A stretch of DNA of 64,000 nucleotides from Brevibacterium sanguinis (GTDB lineage: Bacteria; Actinomycetota; Actinomycetes; Actinomycetales; Brevibacteriaceae), in the NCBI RefSeq assembly GCF_003315415.1, contig NZ_QNSB01000012.1, forward strand, positions 1 to 64,000, written 5' to 3'. The position numbers and the translations under genes are program-made. The notes below the pieces were generated by a model. That model saw only the letters and a program-made list of their open reading frames with translations. It did no database searches and was not told where the DNA came from. Shown piece after piece: positions 42,973 to 51,654 of the stretch (positions are counted from its first letter, which is position 1; each line of letters begins with the position of its first letter).

Positions 42973-44136
42973 TCACGTTTGATCTTGAGGTTCCTGCTGT
43001 CCGAAAGGCCGATGATTCTGCTCGACAATGAACTTGAACTCTTCGCTCAGGTCCTGCTCCAGAACCAATTGCGATCCGAGCTCACCGATCGCTGGGGACG
43101 TCTTGAATCCCTTCCCCGAGAACCCAGCCATGACAACGACATTGTCCATCGACGGAAGCCAGCCCACATACTCGACGCGAGAACGAGTATATGACTCAAA
43201 GTACGAGTTGATTCGCATTGGATACGACTCCAGCTGCGGCAAGAGATCTTCTACCAGTTCGCGCACTGCCGTCAGATCCGCTTCGACAACGCGACTGTCC
43301 GCACTATCAGGAGATTCTATTACCTTGTGATTAGCAAATCCCAGTCCGAGTTTCATGGACGAGCCGTCAGCAGTCGGAAGCCCGTATGAATAGTTTGGAT
43401 CTGCCCTGATGTAGGGCTTCACACCGGACAGGCTCGTTCCCGGACGCGGAAGATACCAGGTCGACAGCAATCGCCGAGGAGCCAGCAATGGTGCCATTTC
43501 GGGCATCAAGGTCGATGTCCACGCTCCAGCCGCGACAACCACCCTGTCGAACAAGTCGTCCCCGCGATCTGTTCTCACCAGGACTTGGGATCCGCGTTGA
43601 ATAATGTCGGTCACCCTGGACTCGGTGCGAAGCGATGCCCCTTGAGCAATTGCTGCGCTCGATGCTGCTTGGATTGCGCGATCGGGGTAGATCGTTCCGG
43701 CGTCCTTGTCGAGGATCCCGTATTCGTTCTCGTGAAGCCTGAAATAGGGGTGCTGCCTTCTCATTTCGTCGCGGGAGAGTACGACTGCTCGGTCAGAGAG
43801 CAGCTCTACCGATTTTAAAGCGGTCAATGAAGCGTTGCTTCCCTCTTCGGCGATTGTCAGAGCTCCATCAAGGTAACGAAGTCGGACCTGTGACCACTCC
43901 TGCAACTCGTTCCAGAGCTGGTTGGCTCGCTGAACTACCGGAAAGTAGCGCATGTCTTCTAGTTCGATATACCTGAACAGCCGCGATTCGCCGCCTGCGG
44001 CTCCTCGCGGATGGCCAGGGCTGTACAGCTCGTAGCCGACGGCGTCGACACCCTGCCGGGCAAGCTGCCACAGGACCTGTGAGCCGATTGTTCCCGTTCC
44101 GACGACGGCAATCCGAGGGGTGTTCATCCGATCCAC
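42973..44136 (-). CDS. Sarcosine oxidase-like FAD oxidoreductase lacking cysteine
   Basis: The 387-residue protein resembles the monomeric sarcosine/N-methyltryptophan oxidase group: RIAVVGTGTIGSQVLWQLARQG, GAAGGESRLFRY and C-terminal MAGFSGKGFKTSPAIGELG. It contains no cysteine at all; the residue at the covalent-flavin position (ESYTR) is serine, so the flavin, if bound, is not linked there. Codon use is lower in GC than the surrounding core genes. It lies 18 bases after the peptide transporter gene on the same strand and forms a unit with it and an XRE regulator. The substrate may be an N-modified amino acid released from a peptide. Confidence 0.87.
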   Translation of the reverse strand: MDRMNTPRIAVVGTGTIGSQVLWQLARQGVDAVGYELYSPGHPRGAAGGESRLFRYIELEDMRYFPVVQRANQLWNELQEWSQVRLRYLDGALTIAEEGSNASLTALKSVELLSDRAVVLSRDEMRRQHPYFRLHENEYGILDKDAGTIYPDRAIQAASSAAIAQGASLRTESRVTDIIQRGSQVLVRTDRGDDLFDRVVVAAGAWTSTLMPEMAPLLAPRRLLSTWYLPRPGTSLSGVKPYIRADPNYSYGLPTADGSSMKLGLGFANHKVIESPDSADSRVVEADLTAVRELVEDLLPQLESYPMRINSYFESYTRSRVEYVGWLPSMDNVVVMAGFSGKGFKTSPAIGELGSQLVLEQDLSEEFKFIVEQNHRPFGQQEPQDQT

Positions 44137-44154
44137 CTTCTTTGAGTCCTATGT

Positions 44155-45621
44155 TCAGTCCAACCCGGCGTACAGGTTTCGCTGCAACGGTTTACGCACG
44201 AGCAGAAGGATCAGGCCAACAAGAACTGCCACGGTGCCGATCCCAGCGAAATAGACATTGTTCGGTATCGCCGCGAATAGCTGCCCAAGCAGTCCCGATA
44301 ATGACGATCCGAGTGCCAGCGTCAAGAAGTTCACAGCGACCATTTGAGCGGTGAACGCCTTGGGTGCGATCTGGGTGGCCAGAGCAAGTCCGATGGGGCC
44401 GACGAAGTTCTCGGAACTGCCGACAATCACCATGAACAGCAGAACCAGGAGAACTGGGATTTCATCCCGGTAGACCAGGGCGGAGATGAGCAGGATGAAG
44501 AAGAAGCCCACGCCGATTTGGATCATTCCCAGCGAGAACTTCGCACCGGCTCGAGGCTGTCTGGCCCCCAGTCTCTTCCACAAGGATGCGATCAGGGGTG
44601 CGGCCAGGACCCCGGCCAGCGGGCTGACCATTGCAACCCAGCCGACGGGGAACGACCAGTTCCCGATATCACGGTCCACTCGCTCCTGGACAAGAATCGA
44701 AACGGCTGTGAACTTCTGGAAAAGGAACCCGAAATACAGGCCGGCCGCGAGGAAGAGCGGAACGTACGCCCCTACACGTCGCTTTTCTGAACGTGTGACC
44801 TTCTTGGACGAAAGCATCACTCCGAAGTAGATCGCAGCCGCCACAAGCGCCACCACGGTGGCAACTGTCGAGAGGCTCTCTGCAACCAACAGGCCAGTCC
44901 AGGCAGCACCGATGATGACGGCGAACGCGCCGACAGTCACGGCTACGGCGAGGCGTGCACCGGCGCGAGAAAGAGGTCGAGTGATCTGCCCAGCTCGTTC
45001 AGGGAGATTCCGCGATGAGAACAGATACTGGATAAGAGCGACGACCATGCCGACCGCGGCGAGAGCAAAACCGGGATGAAACCCCCAGTTCTCCTGCACG
45101 AAACCCGTAGTAAGCGGGCCCATGACAGCCCCGGTGTTGATCGCCATGTAAAAGTACGAGAATCCGGCATCTCGCCTGGCTTCAGTCTCGTTTTCGAGCA
45201 CGAACCCGACGATTGACGTGATATTCGTCTTCAATGCGCCCGTTCCCAGAATGATGAGGACGAGCCCGGCGGAGAGTCCGGGCACCCCAGGGACCACCGC
45301 AAGAGAGATGTGGCCAAGGGCAATGACAATTCCGCCGAGGAGCACCAGGCGCTTCGGGCTGAGAACTCGCTCTCCCAGCCACGCCCCCACCAGCTGAGCG
45401 ATGTAGACCGCTCCCCCATAGGCGCCGACGATGCCCGCCGAGGCGGCCGACCCCATAGCAAGTCCGCCCTTGTCGAGCTCGTAAAGGAGATAGAACGCCA
45501 GGATGCTCTGAAGCCCATAAAAGGAGAAACGTTCCCACAGTTCGGTGAACGCCATGCCTCCGACACTTCTGGCTCGCGCGCGGCGTACATTCGGCTTTAC
45601 GTCAGAGTCGATAGTGGTCAA
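44155..45621 (-). CDS. POT family peptide transporter (proton/oligopeptide)
   Basis: The 488-residue protein has about fourteen hydrophobic segments and the POT motif ELWERFSFYGLQSILAFYLLY near residue 27, in which ExxER is the proton-coupling element. The FSYFYMAINTGAVMGPL and GFALAAVG segments match DtpT/DtpA relatives. It imports di- or tripeptides. It is flanked by the cysteine-free oxidase downstream and an XRE-cupin regulator upstream, all reading left, and its base composition is lower in GC than that of purA or the DUF3151 gene. Confidence 0.92.
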   Translation of the reverse strand: MTTIDSDVKPNVRRARARSVGGMAFTELWERFSFYGLQSILAFYLLYELDKGGLAMGSAASAGIVGAYGGAVYIAQLVGAWLGERVLSPKRLVLLGGIVIALGHISLAVVPGVPGLSAGLVLIILGTGALKTNITSIVGFVLENETEARRDAGFSYFYMAINTGAVMGPLTTGFVQENWGFHPGFALAAVGMVVALIQYLFSSRNLPERAGQITRPLSRAGARLAVAVTVGAFAVIIGAAWTGLLVAESLSTVATVVALVAAAIYFGVMLSSKKVTRSEKRRVGAYVPLFLAAGLYFGFLFQKFTAVSILVQERVDRDIGNWSFPVGWVAMVSPLAGVLAAPLIASLWKRLGARQPRAGAKFSLGMIQIGVGFFFILLISALVYRDEIPVLLVLLFMVIVGSSENFVGPIGLALATQIAPKAFTAQMVAVNFLTLALGSSLSGLLGQLFAAIPNNVYFAGIGTVAVLVGLILLLVRKPLQRNLYAGLD

Positions 45622-45670
45622 CGTATTCCTTCTTCCATGGGAGCAGCTTCAATGGTGCAAGTCATCAGAC

Positions 45671-46240
45671 TCAGTAGGTTGGCGGTGCCATCATCCACAC
45701 CACCCGCGCGATTCGGGTACCGGTGGCCTCGGCGACCCTATGCGGCTGGTCGCTTTTGTAATGAAATGAATCCATTTCCTTCAGGCGATTCGTCGTCCCG
45801 TTGACGGTGACTTCGACTTCGCCCTCGATCACGAGCAAAATCTCCTCCGACGCCCCGTGGGTGTACGGCTTCACCCCTGTATCGCCACCGGGTTCGAACT
45901 GCCCAAGAAGCACTTCGAGATGATCGAAGTGTGAAGGCGAGATTTTGATCTTCGAAGCGCCGTTTCCGAATCGTTTGCGAGCAGCATCTGCGTATCGCAG
46001 CACTGGGCTTCTTTCTACGTTCGGTTCGTTGAAGAGTTCGCCGACATTGAGCCGAATGACTGAGCAGACGCTCTGGAGGGTTGCCACACTTCCCATCGCA
46101 ATGCCGCGCTCCAGCTGGGAGAGGTAGCCCGTGGTAATGCCGGCTTCTTCAGCGACATCCTTCAGGGTCATCTGCAATGCCTGCCGGCGCTTCCTCAGCC
46201 GATCCCCGAGAACATTATTGTTCTGTGATTCAGATCGCAT
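45671..46240 (-). CDS. XRE family regulator with cupin domain
   Basis: The 189-residue protein has an N-terminal helix-turn-helix (about 12-66: RLRKRRQALQMTLKDVAEEAGITTGYLSQLERG) and a C-terminal cupin (about 110-180, GVKPYTHGASEEILLVIEGEVEVTVNG). Such regulators usually control amino acid or polyamine uptake and catabolism in response to a small ligand. It lies 49 bases before the peptide transporter gene. The ATG at 46240 has TACTCT six bases upstream (leaderless). Confidence 0.92.
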   Translation of the reverse strand: MRSESQNNNVLGDRLRKRRQALQMTLKDVAEEAGITTGYLSQLERGIAMGSVATLQSVCSVIRLNVGELFNEPNVERSPVLRYADAARKRFGNGASKIKISPSHFDHLEVLLGQFEPGGDTGVKPYTHGASEEILLVIEGEVEVTVNGTTNRLKEMDSFHYKSDQPHRVAEATGTRIARVVWMMAPPTY

Positions 46241-46246
46241 TCACTC

Positions 46247-46252
46247 AGAGTA
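46247..46252 (-). promoter_or_regulatory. -10 element of the XRE-cupin gene (leaderless)
   Basis: Minus-strand TACTCT ends six bases before the ATG at 46240, inside an AT-rich stretch. Confidence 0.45.
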
Positions 46253-46405
46253 CAATATTTTTTACTCACACGTCAATCGATTTGCTTCACCTGGGCCCAT
46301 GTCAACTCTCTACCGGCAATTCGACAAGAGTCTGAGCTGGAGGGAGACCTTCGCGTCTTCGAACGATGTCAACGACTCGATCACCGAGTTCTGAATCGCC
46401 CCGCG

Positions 46406-47986
46406 TCACGTCCCCGACCGCGGCAACCGCCTGGCGGCCTTCTCGATGTTCTTCGCCATCTGCGGGAAGATCAGCCGGTGAAACGGGGAGACGAACGCCC
46501 AGTAGAGCTGGCCCCGCAGCCCCCGCGGGATGAACAGCGCCCGCTGCCGGTACCGGCACCCGGCGCGACCGCGGAGACCGCCCGCCCTGCCCCGCACCGA
46601 GTCGGATCCGCCCGCGCGACCGCCGTCACCGTCCTCCTCCAGAGTGAACTCCAGCCACGCGTCTCCCGAGACCTTCATCTCGGCGCGCAGCAGCAGCCGA
46701 GACCCTGGCTCCAGCGCCTCGACGCGCCACCAGTCGACGGGATCACCGATCCGCAAGGAATCGGGCAGGCGGCGACCGCGGTTGAGTCCGGCCCCGCCGA
46801 CGACCTTGTCCCAGACCCCGCGCACCTTCCACGCCAGCGGCCATGAGTACCAGCCGTTCGCCCCGCCGATCCCGACGACGACCGACCACAGCTGCGCGGC
46901 GCTGACGCGAGGGAAGAAGTACGTCCGGTCGTCGGTGTACACCCGCTGGCCCGCCCACTCGGGATCGTTCGGCAGGGGTTGGGCCGCCTCGGCGAGGACA
47001 CCGGCATCCGCGTCCCAGTTCGTGTCGACGGCGCCCTCGGTCTCGCGCTGCAGCGCCAACCGCACGGCCTGTTCGTAGTCGAGCAGACCGGTCGACGGTG
47101 GTGGGATGACGGCGTCGATGTCGTGCTCGCCGGCGACGGCGTCCTCCTGGAGGGACTGGACGAGCGGCAGCGTCAGGGAGAACGGCAGCGGCGTCACCAG
47201 TCCCACCCACATGCCCGAGAGCGTCGGCGCGGGCAGCGGCAGGGAGATGACGTGGCGGGGTTTGAGCCCGGCGATCCGGGCGAAGGCGCGCATCACCTCG
47301 GCGTAGGTGAGAACGTCACGCGAACCGATGTCGAAGGTGCGGTTGAGCGGCTCGGTGACGTCGACGGCGGAGATGAGGTAGTAGAGGACGTCGCGCACGG
47401 ACAGGGGCTCGACCCGGTTGGAGACCCAGTTCGGGGCCGGCATCCAGCGCAGGGTGAGCGCGAGGTGGCGGATCATCTCGAATGAGGCCGACCCGGAGCC
47501 GATGATGATCCCGGCCTGGAACACGATCGTGTCGACTCCGGAGTCGAGGAAGATCTGCCCGACCTGCGCCCGGGAGCGCATGTGCGTCGACAGGGCCTCG
47601 GTCTCGGGGTGGAGTCCGCCGAGGTAGACGATCCGAGAGACTCCCGCCTCCTCCGCGGCCGCGGCGACCCGGGAGGCGGCGCGGGCCTCGCGGGTCTCGA
47701 AGTCGGTGCCCGAGCCCATCGAGTGGACGAGGTGGTGGACGACGTCGATGCCGGCCATCGCCTCGGCGAGCCCCTGGCCGTCGTCGAGGTCGACCTGGTG
47801 GACCTCGACGTCACCGGCCCACGGCACCCCGTCGAGCTTCTCCGGCGAGCGCACGGCGACGCTGACCTCGTGCCCGGCCTGGAGGAGGCGGGGCACGAGC
47901 CGCCCGCCGATGTACCCGGTGGCCCCGAGCACGAGCACCCGCCGTGGGCGCTCGGTCCGGCGGATGGTCTCAGTGCTCAGGTCCAT
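46406..47986 (-). CDS. NAD(P)-binding protein with C-terminal DUF2867 domain
   Basis: This 526-residue protein opens with an extended-SDR cofactor loop VLVLGATGYIGGRLVPRLLQAG (about 17-38). The middle resembles NDUFA9-like atypical SDRs, and residues 330-520 carry the DUF2867 beta-rich part (GANGWYSWPLAWKVRGVWDK, PVDWWRVEALEPGSRLLLRAEMKV). An insert of about 27 residues rich in Gly and Arg (about 455-482) interrupts DUF2867 just before RALFIPRGLRGQLYW. Function is unknown, perhaps lipid or quinone related. A GGAGGCGAC site precedes the ATG. Confidence 0.88.
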   Translation of the reverse strand: MDLSTETIRRTERPRRVLVLGATGYIGGRLVPRLLQAGHEVSVAVRSPEKLDGVPWAGDVEVHQVDLDDGQGLAEAMAGIDVVHHLVHSMGSGTDFETREARAASRVAAAAEEAGVSRIVYLGGLHPETEALSTHMRSRAQVGQIFLDSGVDTIVFQAGIIIGSGSASFEMIRHLALTLRWMPAPNWVSNRVEPLSVRDVLYYLISAVDVTEPLNRTFDIGSRDVLTYAEVMRAFARIAGLKPRHVISLPLPAPTLSGMWVGLVTPLPFSLTLPLVQSLQEDAVAGEHDIDAVIPPPSTGLLDYEQAVRLALQRETEGAVDTNWDADAGVLAEAAQPLPNDPEWAGQRVYTDDRTYFFPRVSAAQLWSVVVGIGGANGWYSWPLAWKVRGVWDKVVGGAGLNRGRRLPDSLRIGDPVDWWRVEALEPGSRLLLRAEMKVSGDAWLEFTLEEDGDGGRAGGSDSVRGRAGGLRGRAGCRYRQRALFIPRGLRGQLYWAFVSPFHRLIFPQMAKNIEKAARRLPRSGT

Positions 47987-48044
47987 GTCGCCTCCGCCGC
48001 TCGGTCGGCTTGCCCGTTGGCAAGCCCTCTTGCTCAGCGTAGCG

Positions 48045-48506
48045 TCACTCGCCTGCGGCGATCTCGTCGATCGCGCTCGGGTCCGAGGACCTCAGGAACT
48101 CCTCGATGCGGGCCGCTTCCTCGGCTTCGCCGATCCCCGCCGAGGCGCGTCCCAGGGCGTAGAGGGAGCGGAGGAATCCGCGGTTGATCGTATGCGACCA
48201 CGGGATCGGCCCGGCGCCGCGCCATCCGGCGGCGCGCAGGGCGTCGAGGCCGCGGTGGTAGCCGACGCGGGCGTAGGCGTAGGAGTCGACGAGGCGGCCT
48301 TCGCCGTGGGCTTCGTCGGCGAGCACCGACCACGCCAGCGACGAGGCGGGGAGGTCGGCGACGATGTCGAGGGCCTCCTCGCCGGCGTCGAGTCGCTTGG
48401 CGGCTTCGACGTCGGGGTGGTCCTCGGGCAGGTAGGTGGGTTGGGGGCCCAGCTGCCCGGCGTTGAGGTTGCCGATGTGCGAGGGGTTTCCGATGGGCTG
48501 GCTCAT
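48045..48506 (-). CDS. DUF3151 family protein
   Basis: The 153-residue protein matches the Actinobacterial DUF3151 family: LAWSVLADEAHGEGRLVDSYAYARVGYHRGLDALR is the conserved core, followed by GPIPWSHTINRGFLRSLYALGRA. The function of the family is unknown; it looks like a small helical repeat protein. It stands alone with an AAGGAGA site before the ATG. Between it and the next gene GCCGAGGCGG (48559) recurs. Confidence 0.93.
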   Translation of the reverse strand: MSQPIGNPSHIGNLNAGQLGPQPTYLPEDHPDVEAAKRLDAGEEALDIVADLPASSLAWSVLADEAHGEGRLVDSYAYARVGYHRGLDALRAAGWRGAGPIPWSHTINRGFLRSLYALGRASAGIGEAEEAARIEEFLRSSDPSAIDEIAAGE

Positions 48507-48585
48507 GTGCGTCTCCTTCGTGTCGGTGGGTGGGGCGTCTGGTTCCAGTATGACCGTCGCCGAGGCGGTCGCCGACCTCAGCGGA

Positions 48586-49422
48586 TCAGTCCGTCTTCAC
48601 GGCCGAGGGTTGGATGGCGTACGGGTTGGTGCTCAGGGCGCCGAAGACTCCGGCTTCCGCGAGCTCGTCGAGCTGCTTCTTGTCCTTGACGCCGGTCGCC
48701 CAGACCTTGAGGTCGGTGCCGGTCCACTTCGCGGCGTGGGAGGCGTCGATGGCGATCATGGTGAATCCCTCGGAACCGAAGTTCCCGTCCGGAGTCGAAG
48801 CGGTGGCGTCGCCGGTGAACAGCGCCGCGACTCCCGCCTCGGCGGCCGCATCGGCGACCTCCGGGTTCGAGGTCCGCACGATCGTCGACTTCTCGGCCCC
48901 CGCCTCGGCGATGGTGGCCAGGGCCGGGTCCGCCACCTCGGCGGTCTCGATGAGCGGCATGAGCACGGTGCTGCCGGCGAAGGCCTCGACGGTCTCGTCC
49001 CAGGTGATCGTCTCCCCCGCGGCATTGCCCTCACGCGGTGCCGTGATCGTCCGTTCGAGGAACGCCTCGCGGTCGAGTGTGTCGAGTCCCCCGTCCAGTC
49101 CCATGAGCTTCGGTGCGGTCTTCGGGTCGGCGGCGACGATGGTGCCGTCGCCGAGTTCGGCCAGCGTCGGGGCGGGCAGGTAGCCGAACTTCGCGTTCTC
49201 GGTGAAGGCGAGCTTCGAGTTGGCGGGGTAGACGGCCGATCCCCCGTCGAGGGCGGCGACGGCGGGGCTGTTGAGGTCGTCGACGGTGAGCTTCTCCCGC
49301 GAGCCGAAGACGTTGATGAGGAGCACGACGATGAGGCCGACGGCGACGACGGCTCCGGCGAGCAGCGGGGCGTTGAACTTCTTCGGCTCGGGACGGTCGG
49401 GGACGGGGACGCGGTTGCTCAT
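48586..49422 (-). CDS. Membrane-anchored protein with degenerate GDPD-like domain
   Basis: The 278-residue protein has one N-terminal helix (about 16-37, LLAGAVVAVGLIVVLLINVF) and an outward domain. The domain follows the glycerophosphodiester phosphodiesterase pattern at several points: DGGSAVYPANSKLAF in place of HRG...PENT..AF, LGDGTIVAADP in place of the KDG..V..HD strand, and KVWATGVKDKKQLDELAEAGVFGALSTNPYAI in place of the final TVN...GVDGIITD.P part. The catalytic His, Glu and Asp residues are lost, so it is probably not an enzyme. The ATG at 49422 overlaps the end of the glycosyltransferase gene. A regulatory or scaffold role in polysaccharide export is a guess. Confidence 0.75.
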   Translation of the reverse strand: MSNRVPVPDRPEPKKFNAPLLAGAVVAVGLIVVLLINVFGSREKLTVDDLNSPAVAALDGGSAVYPANSKLAFTENAKFGYLPAPTLAELGDGTIVAADPKTAPKLMGLDGGLDTLDREAFLERTITAPREGNAAGETITWDETVEAFAGSTVLMPLIETAEVADPALATIAEAGAEKSTIVRTSNPEVADAAAEAGVAALFTGDATASTPDGNFGSEGFTMIAIDASHAAKWTGTDLKVWATGVKDKKQLDELAEAGVFGALSTNPYAIQPSAVKTD

Positions 49423-50498
49423 CGGCTGCCGTCCTTCGTCGATCCGGCGCCGGTGACGAGCCCCTTGAGGAAGCCCGCGCCCCAGCACAGGTGCATGGTG
49501 GGCAGGACGAGGCCGAACCACAGGCGTTCACGGCGGCCGCAGTCCTTCGCGGCGCTCGCGGTGGCGAGGATGCCGGCGATGTAGGCGAAGCTCGGGACGT
49601 GGACGAGGGAGGTGAAGCGGCGGAGGAACTTCGGCCAGCGCTTCGTCCTCCCGGTCAGCTGCAGGAGGGCCTCGACGATGCTCGCGGTCATCCCGAGCAC
49701 GAGCAGCGGGGGCGCGAAGTAGCGGATCGAGTTCTTCGATCCGTAGCGGCGGATGAGCTCGGCGCGCCAGATGCCGGTCGCCCAGAACTGCTTGGCGATG
49801 TTCGACCACTGCGCGCGCGGCCAGTAGGACACGTGCATGTCCGGATCGAACCGGATCCTCCCGCCGAGGCCGCGGATGCGGAGGTTGAGCTCCCAGTCCT
49901 GACCGCGGCGCAGTCCTTCGTCGAAGCCGCCGAGGTGGTCGAAGACCTCCCGACGGAAGACGCCGAGGTATGCCGATTCCGAGTCCTGCGCCGCGTCGCC
50001 GGAGTGGTAGGCGGGCCCGCCGAGGCCGACGGGTGACATGTAGGCCCGGGCGACGGCTTTCTGGAAGGCGGTCCGTCCGCGGGCGTGCATGAGCCCGCCG
50101 CAGTTGGCCGCGCGGGTCTCCCGGAGGACCTCGACGCCTCGGCGCGTGTAGTTCGGGGCGAGGCCGGAGTGCGCGTCGACGCGGATGATCACCGGGTGGG
50201 TGGTCTGGGCGATCGCGAGGTTGAGGCCGATGGGCGTGGCCGCATCGGGATTGTCGACGGTCTTGATCCGCGGGTCGCGGGAAGCCATGTCGGCGACGAT
50301 CCGGTTCGTGTCGTCGGTCGAGGGCCCGAGGGCGATGACGATCTCCTTGTCGCCGTCGTACTCCTGGGCGAGGATCGTCGTGATCGCCTTGGCGATGTGC
50401 TCCTCTTCGTTGAGCACCGGCATGATGTAGGAGACTCCGGGGCGCTCGGCCAGCGGCGGGAGGCCTTCCGGGGTCAGGGATTGAGATGGTTTCGGCAC
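49419..50498 (-). CDS. Glycosyltransferase family 2 (ExoA-like)
   Basis: The 359-residue protein has a GT-A domain: VSYIMPVLNEEEHIAKAITTILAQEYDG opens it, IIRVDAHSGL is the metal-binding DxH and RRGQDWELNLRI the C-terminal catalytic part. Two or three membrane helices follow (about 260-345), as in succinoglycan ExoA and similar enzymes. The start is a GTG at 50498 with GGGAGG upstream. It overlaps the degenerate GDPD-like gene by four bases and is likely part of the surface polysaccharide locus. Confidence 0.9.
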   Translation of the reverse strand: MPKPSQSLTPEGLPPLAERPGVSYIMPVLNEEEHIAKAITTILAQEYDGDKEIVIALGPSTDDTNRIVADMASRDPRIKTVDNPDAATPIGLNLAIAQTTHPVIIRVDAHSGLAPNYTRRGVEVLRETRAANCGGLMHARGRTAFQKAVARAYMSPVGLGGPAYHSGDAAQDSESAYLGVFRREVFDHLGGFDEGLRRGQDWELNLRIRGLGGRIRFDPDMHVSYWPRAQWSNIAKQFWATGIWRAELIRRYGSKNSIRYFAPPLLVLGMTASIVEALLQLTGRTKRWPKFLRRFTSLVHVPSFAYIAGILATASAAKDCGRRERLWFGLVLPTMHLCWGAGFLKGLVTGAGSTKDGSR

Positions 50499-50551
50499 GC
50501 CCTCAATCCTCCCATATCGCGCCTGAGGGTCTGCTCACCGGAGGTTGTGCC

Positions 50552-51349
50552 TCACCGCACCTTCTCGTACCCGAACCGCTCCAGGATCCGCTCGACGATA
50601 CCGGGTCTGGCCGCCGTGACGATCAGAGGGGCCTCGGGCACAACACCTTCCACCGGAGCATCCTCTTCCGTGTGCATCCAGTAGTCCTCGCTCTTCGGGA
50701 TCGAGGAGATGTCCGGCTTGTAGGGTGGGGCGACAAAAGACAGGTGAGGCCGCTCCCATGCGATATGTCGGCGGACGACCTTCGCCGGAGTCCCCACCGC
50801 GATGCAGTTGTTCGGGATCCTCCGTGTGACGACGCTGCGGAATCCGATGACGGACCCATCGCCCACGACGGCGCCGCCCAGTGCCGCAGCCTGAGCGCCG
50901 AACCACACATGGCTGCCGATCCGGATGTCCTTGACCGGATTGACCCGCAGCCCGGTGTCGACTTCGAAGATAGGATGACCGTCGTCGGCGCGAAACTCGT
51001 TGTCGCTGGCAATCATCACGTCGTCGCCGAATTCGACCGTTGCCCCTTCAACGGCACTGACGATGCACGTCGTCGTGGTGGTGACGTCCGCACCGATCTT
51101 CACCGTGGAGTCCTGACCGATGCGGATGTTCATCGCGAACCCGTGCCGCGCGTTGGGGCCGATCACCAGGGTGCCGTTGTCGCAATCGAAGACGACGAGC
51201 AGCCGTTTGATCCGGGCGCGGGGGTCGACGACGATCCGGTTGTTCCTGCCGCGAATCGTGATCGCGATGTTCTTGTCGAACACTGTCGGCGATTCAACAA
51301 CGTTGCCATCGTCGTCAGAGAAAGTGTCCAGTCGCGTGAGCTTCTTCAC
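50552..51349 (-). CDS. Hexapeptide-repeat acyltransferase-like protein
   Basis: The 265-residue protein has a left-handed beta-helix pattern: repeats such as IRIGQDSTVKIGADV, IRIGSHVWFGAQAAALGGAVVGDGSVIGFRSVVTRRIPNNCIAVGTPAKVV, the latter with the family's final acetyltransferase coil. It probably O-acetylates a sugar. The GTG at 51349 is selected since TAGCCT lies seven bases upstream and the longer frame to 51529 adds 60 unlike residues. It is divergent from the TagF-like gene and 53 bases from the glycosyltransferase gene on the same strand. Confidence 0.85.
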   Translation of the reverse strand: MKKLTRLDTFSDDDGNVVESPTVFDKNIAITIRGRNNRIVVDPRARIKRLLVVFDCDNGTLVIGPNARHGFAMNIRIGQDSTVKIGADVTTTTTCIVSAVEGATVEFGDDVMIASDNEFRADDGHPIFEVDTGLRVNPVKDIRIGSHVWFGAQAAALGGAVVGDGSVIGFRSVVTRRIPNNCIAVGTPAKVVRRHIAWERPHLSFVAPPYKPDISSIPKSEDYWMHTEEDAPVEGVVPEAPLIVTAARPGIVERILERFGYEKVR

Positions 51350-51356
51350 GGACGGC

Positions 51357-51362
51357 AGGCTA
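51357..51362 (-). promoter_or_regulatory. -10 element of the acyltransferase gene (leaderless, GTG start)
   Basis: Minus-strand TAGCCT ends seven bases before the GTG at 51349. The 305 bases 51350-51654 between the divergent genes contain this and no gene. Confidence 0.4.
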
Positions 51363-51654
51363 CCCGCCTTTCGCGCTCGTCCGCGACTTCGATCAGGTCC
51401 TGGACGGGGAAGATCCCAGCTCAAGCACGCCATCGCAAGACAGACACCTTGCCATTCCATACGCCTCTGATCTCCCCTGATATCTCCACATTCAGGAGCT
51501 TCACCACAGCGGAAGTTACCCCTCAGCATGTAGCATCGCCCTGGACTCTTGTCACGCCGAGGTGACCGCAGGCCGTCGGACCCCTGGTGAACGAGGCCCT
51601 GGAAACCGGCCCCTGGCCGAGAAATGCCGCCACACGACCACGGATGAGGACTAC

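Noticed and set aside
46302..46559. Minus-strand frame past the end of the DUF2867 gene
   Set aside because: It mostly overlaps the DUF2867 gene in another frame; the short tail resembling a regulator C-terminus is too small to call.
50552..51529. Longer start for the hexapeptide acyltransferase (325 residues)
   Set aside because: The additional N-terminus does not look like protein, and the GTG at 51349 has a -10 hexamer in leaderless position.
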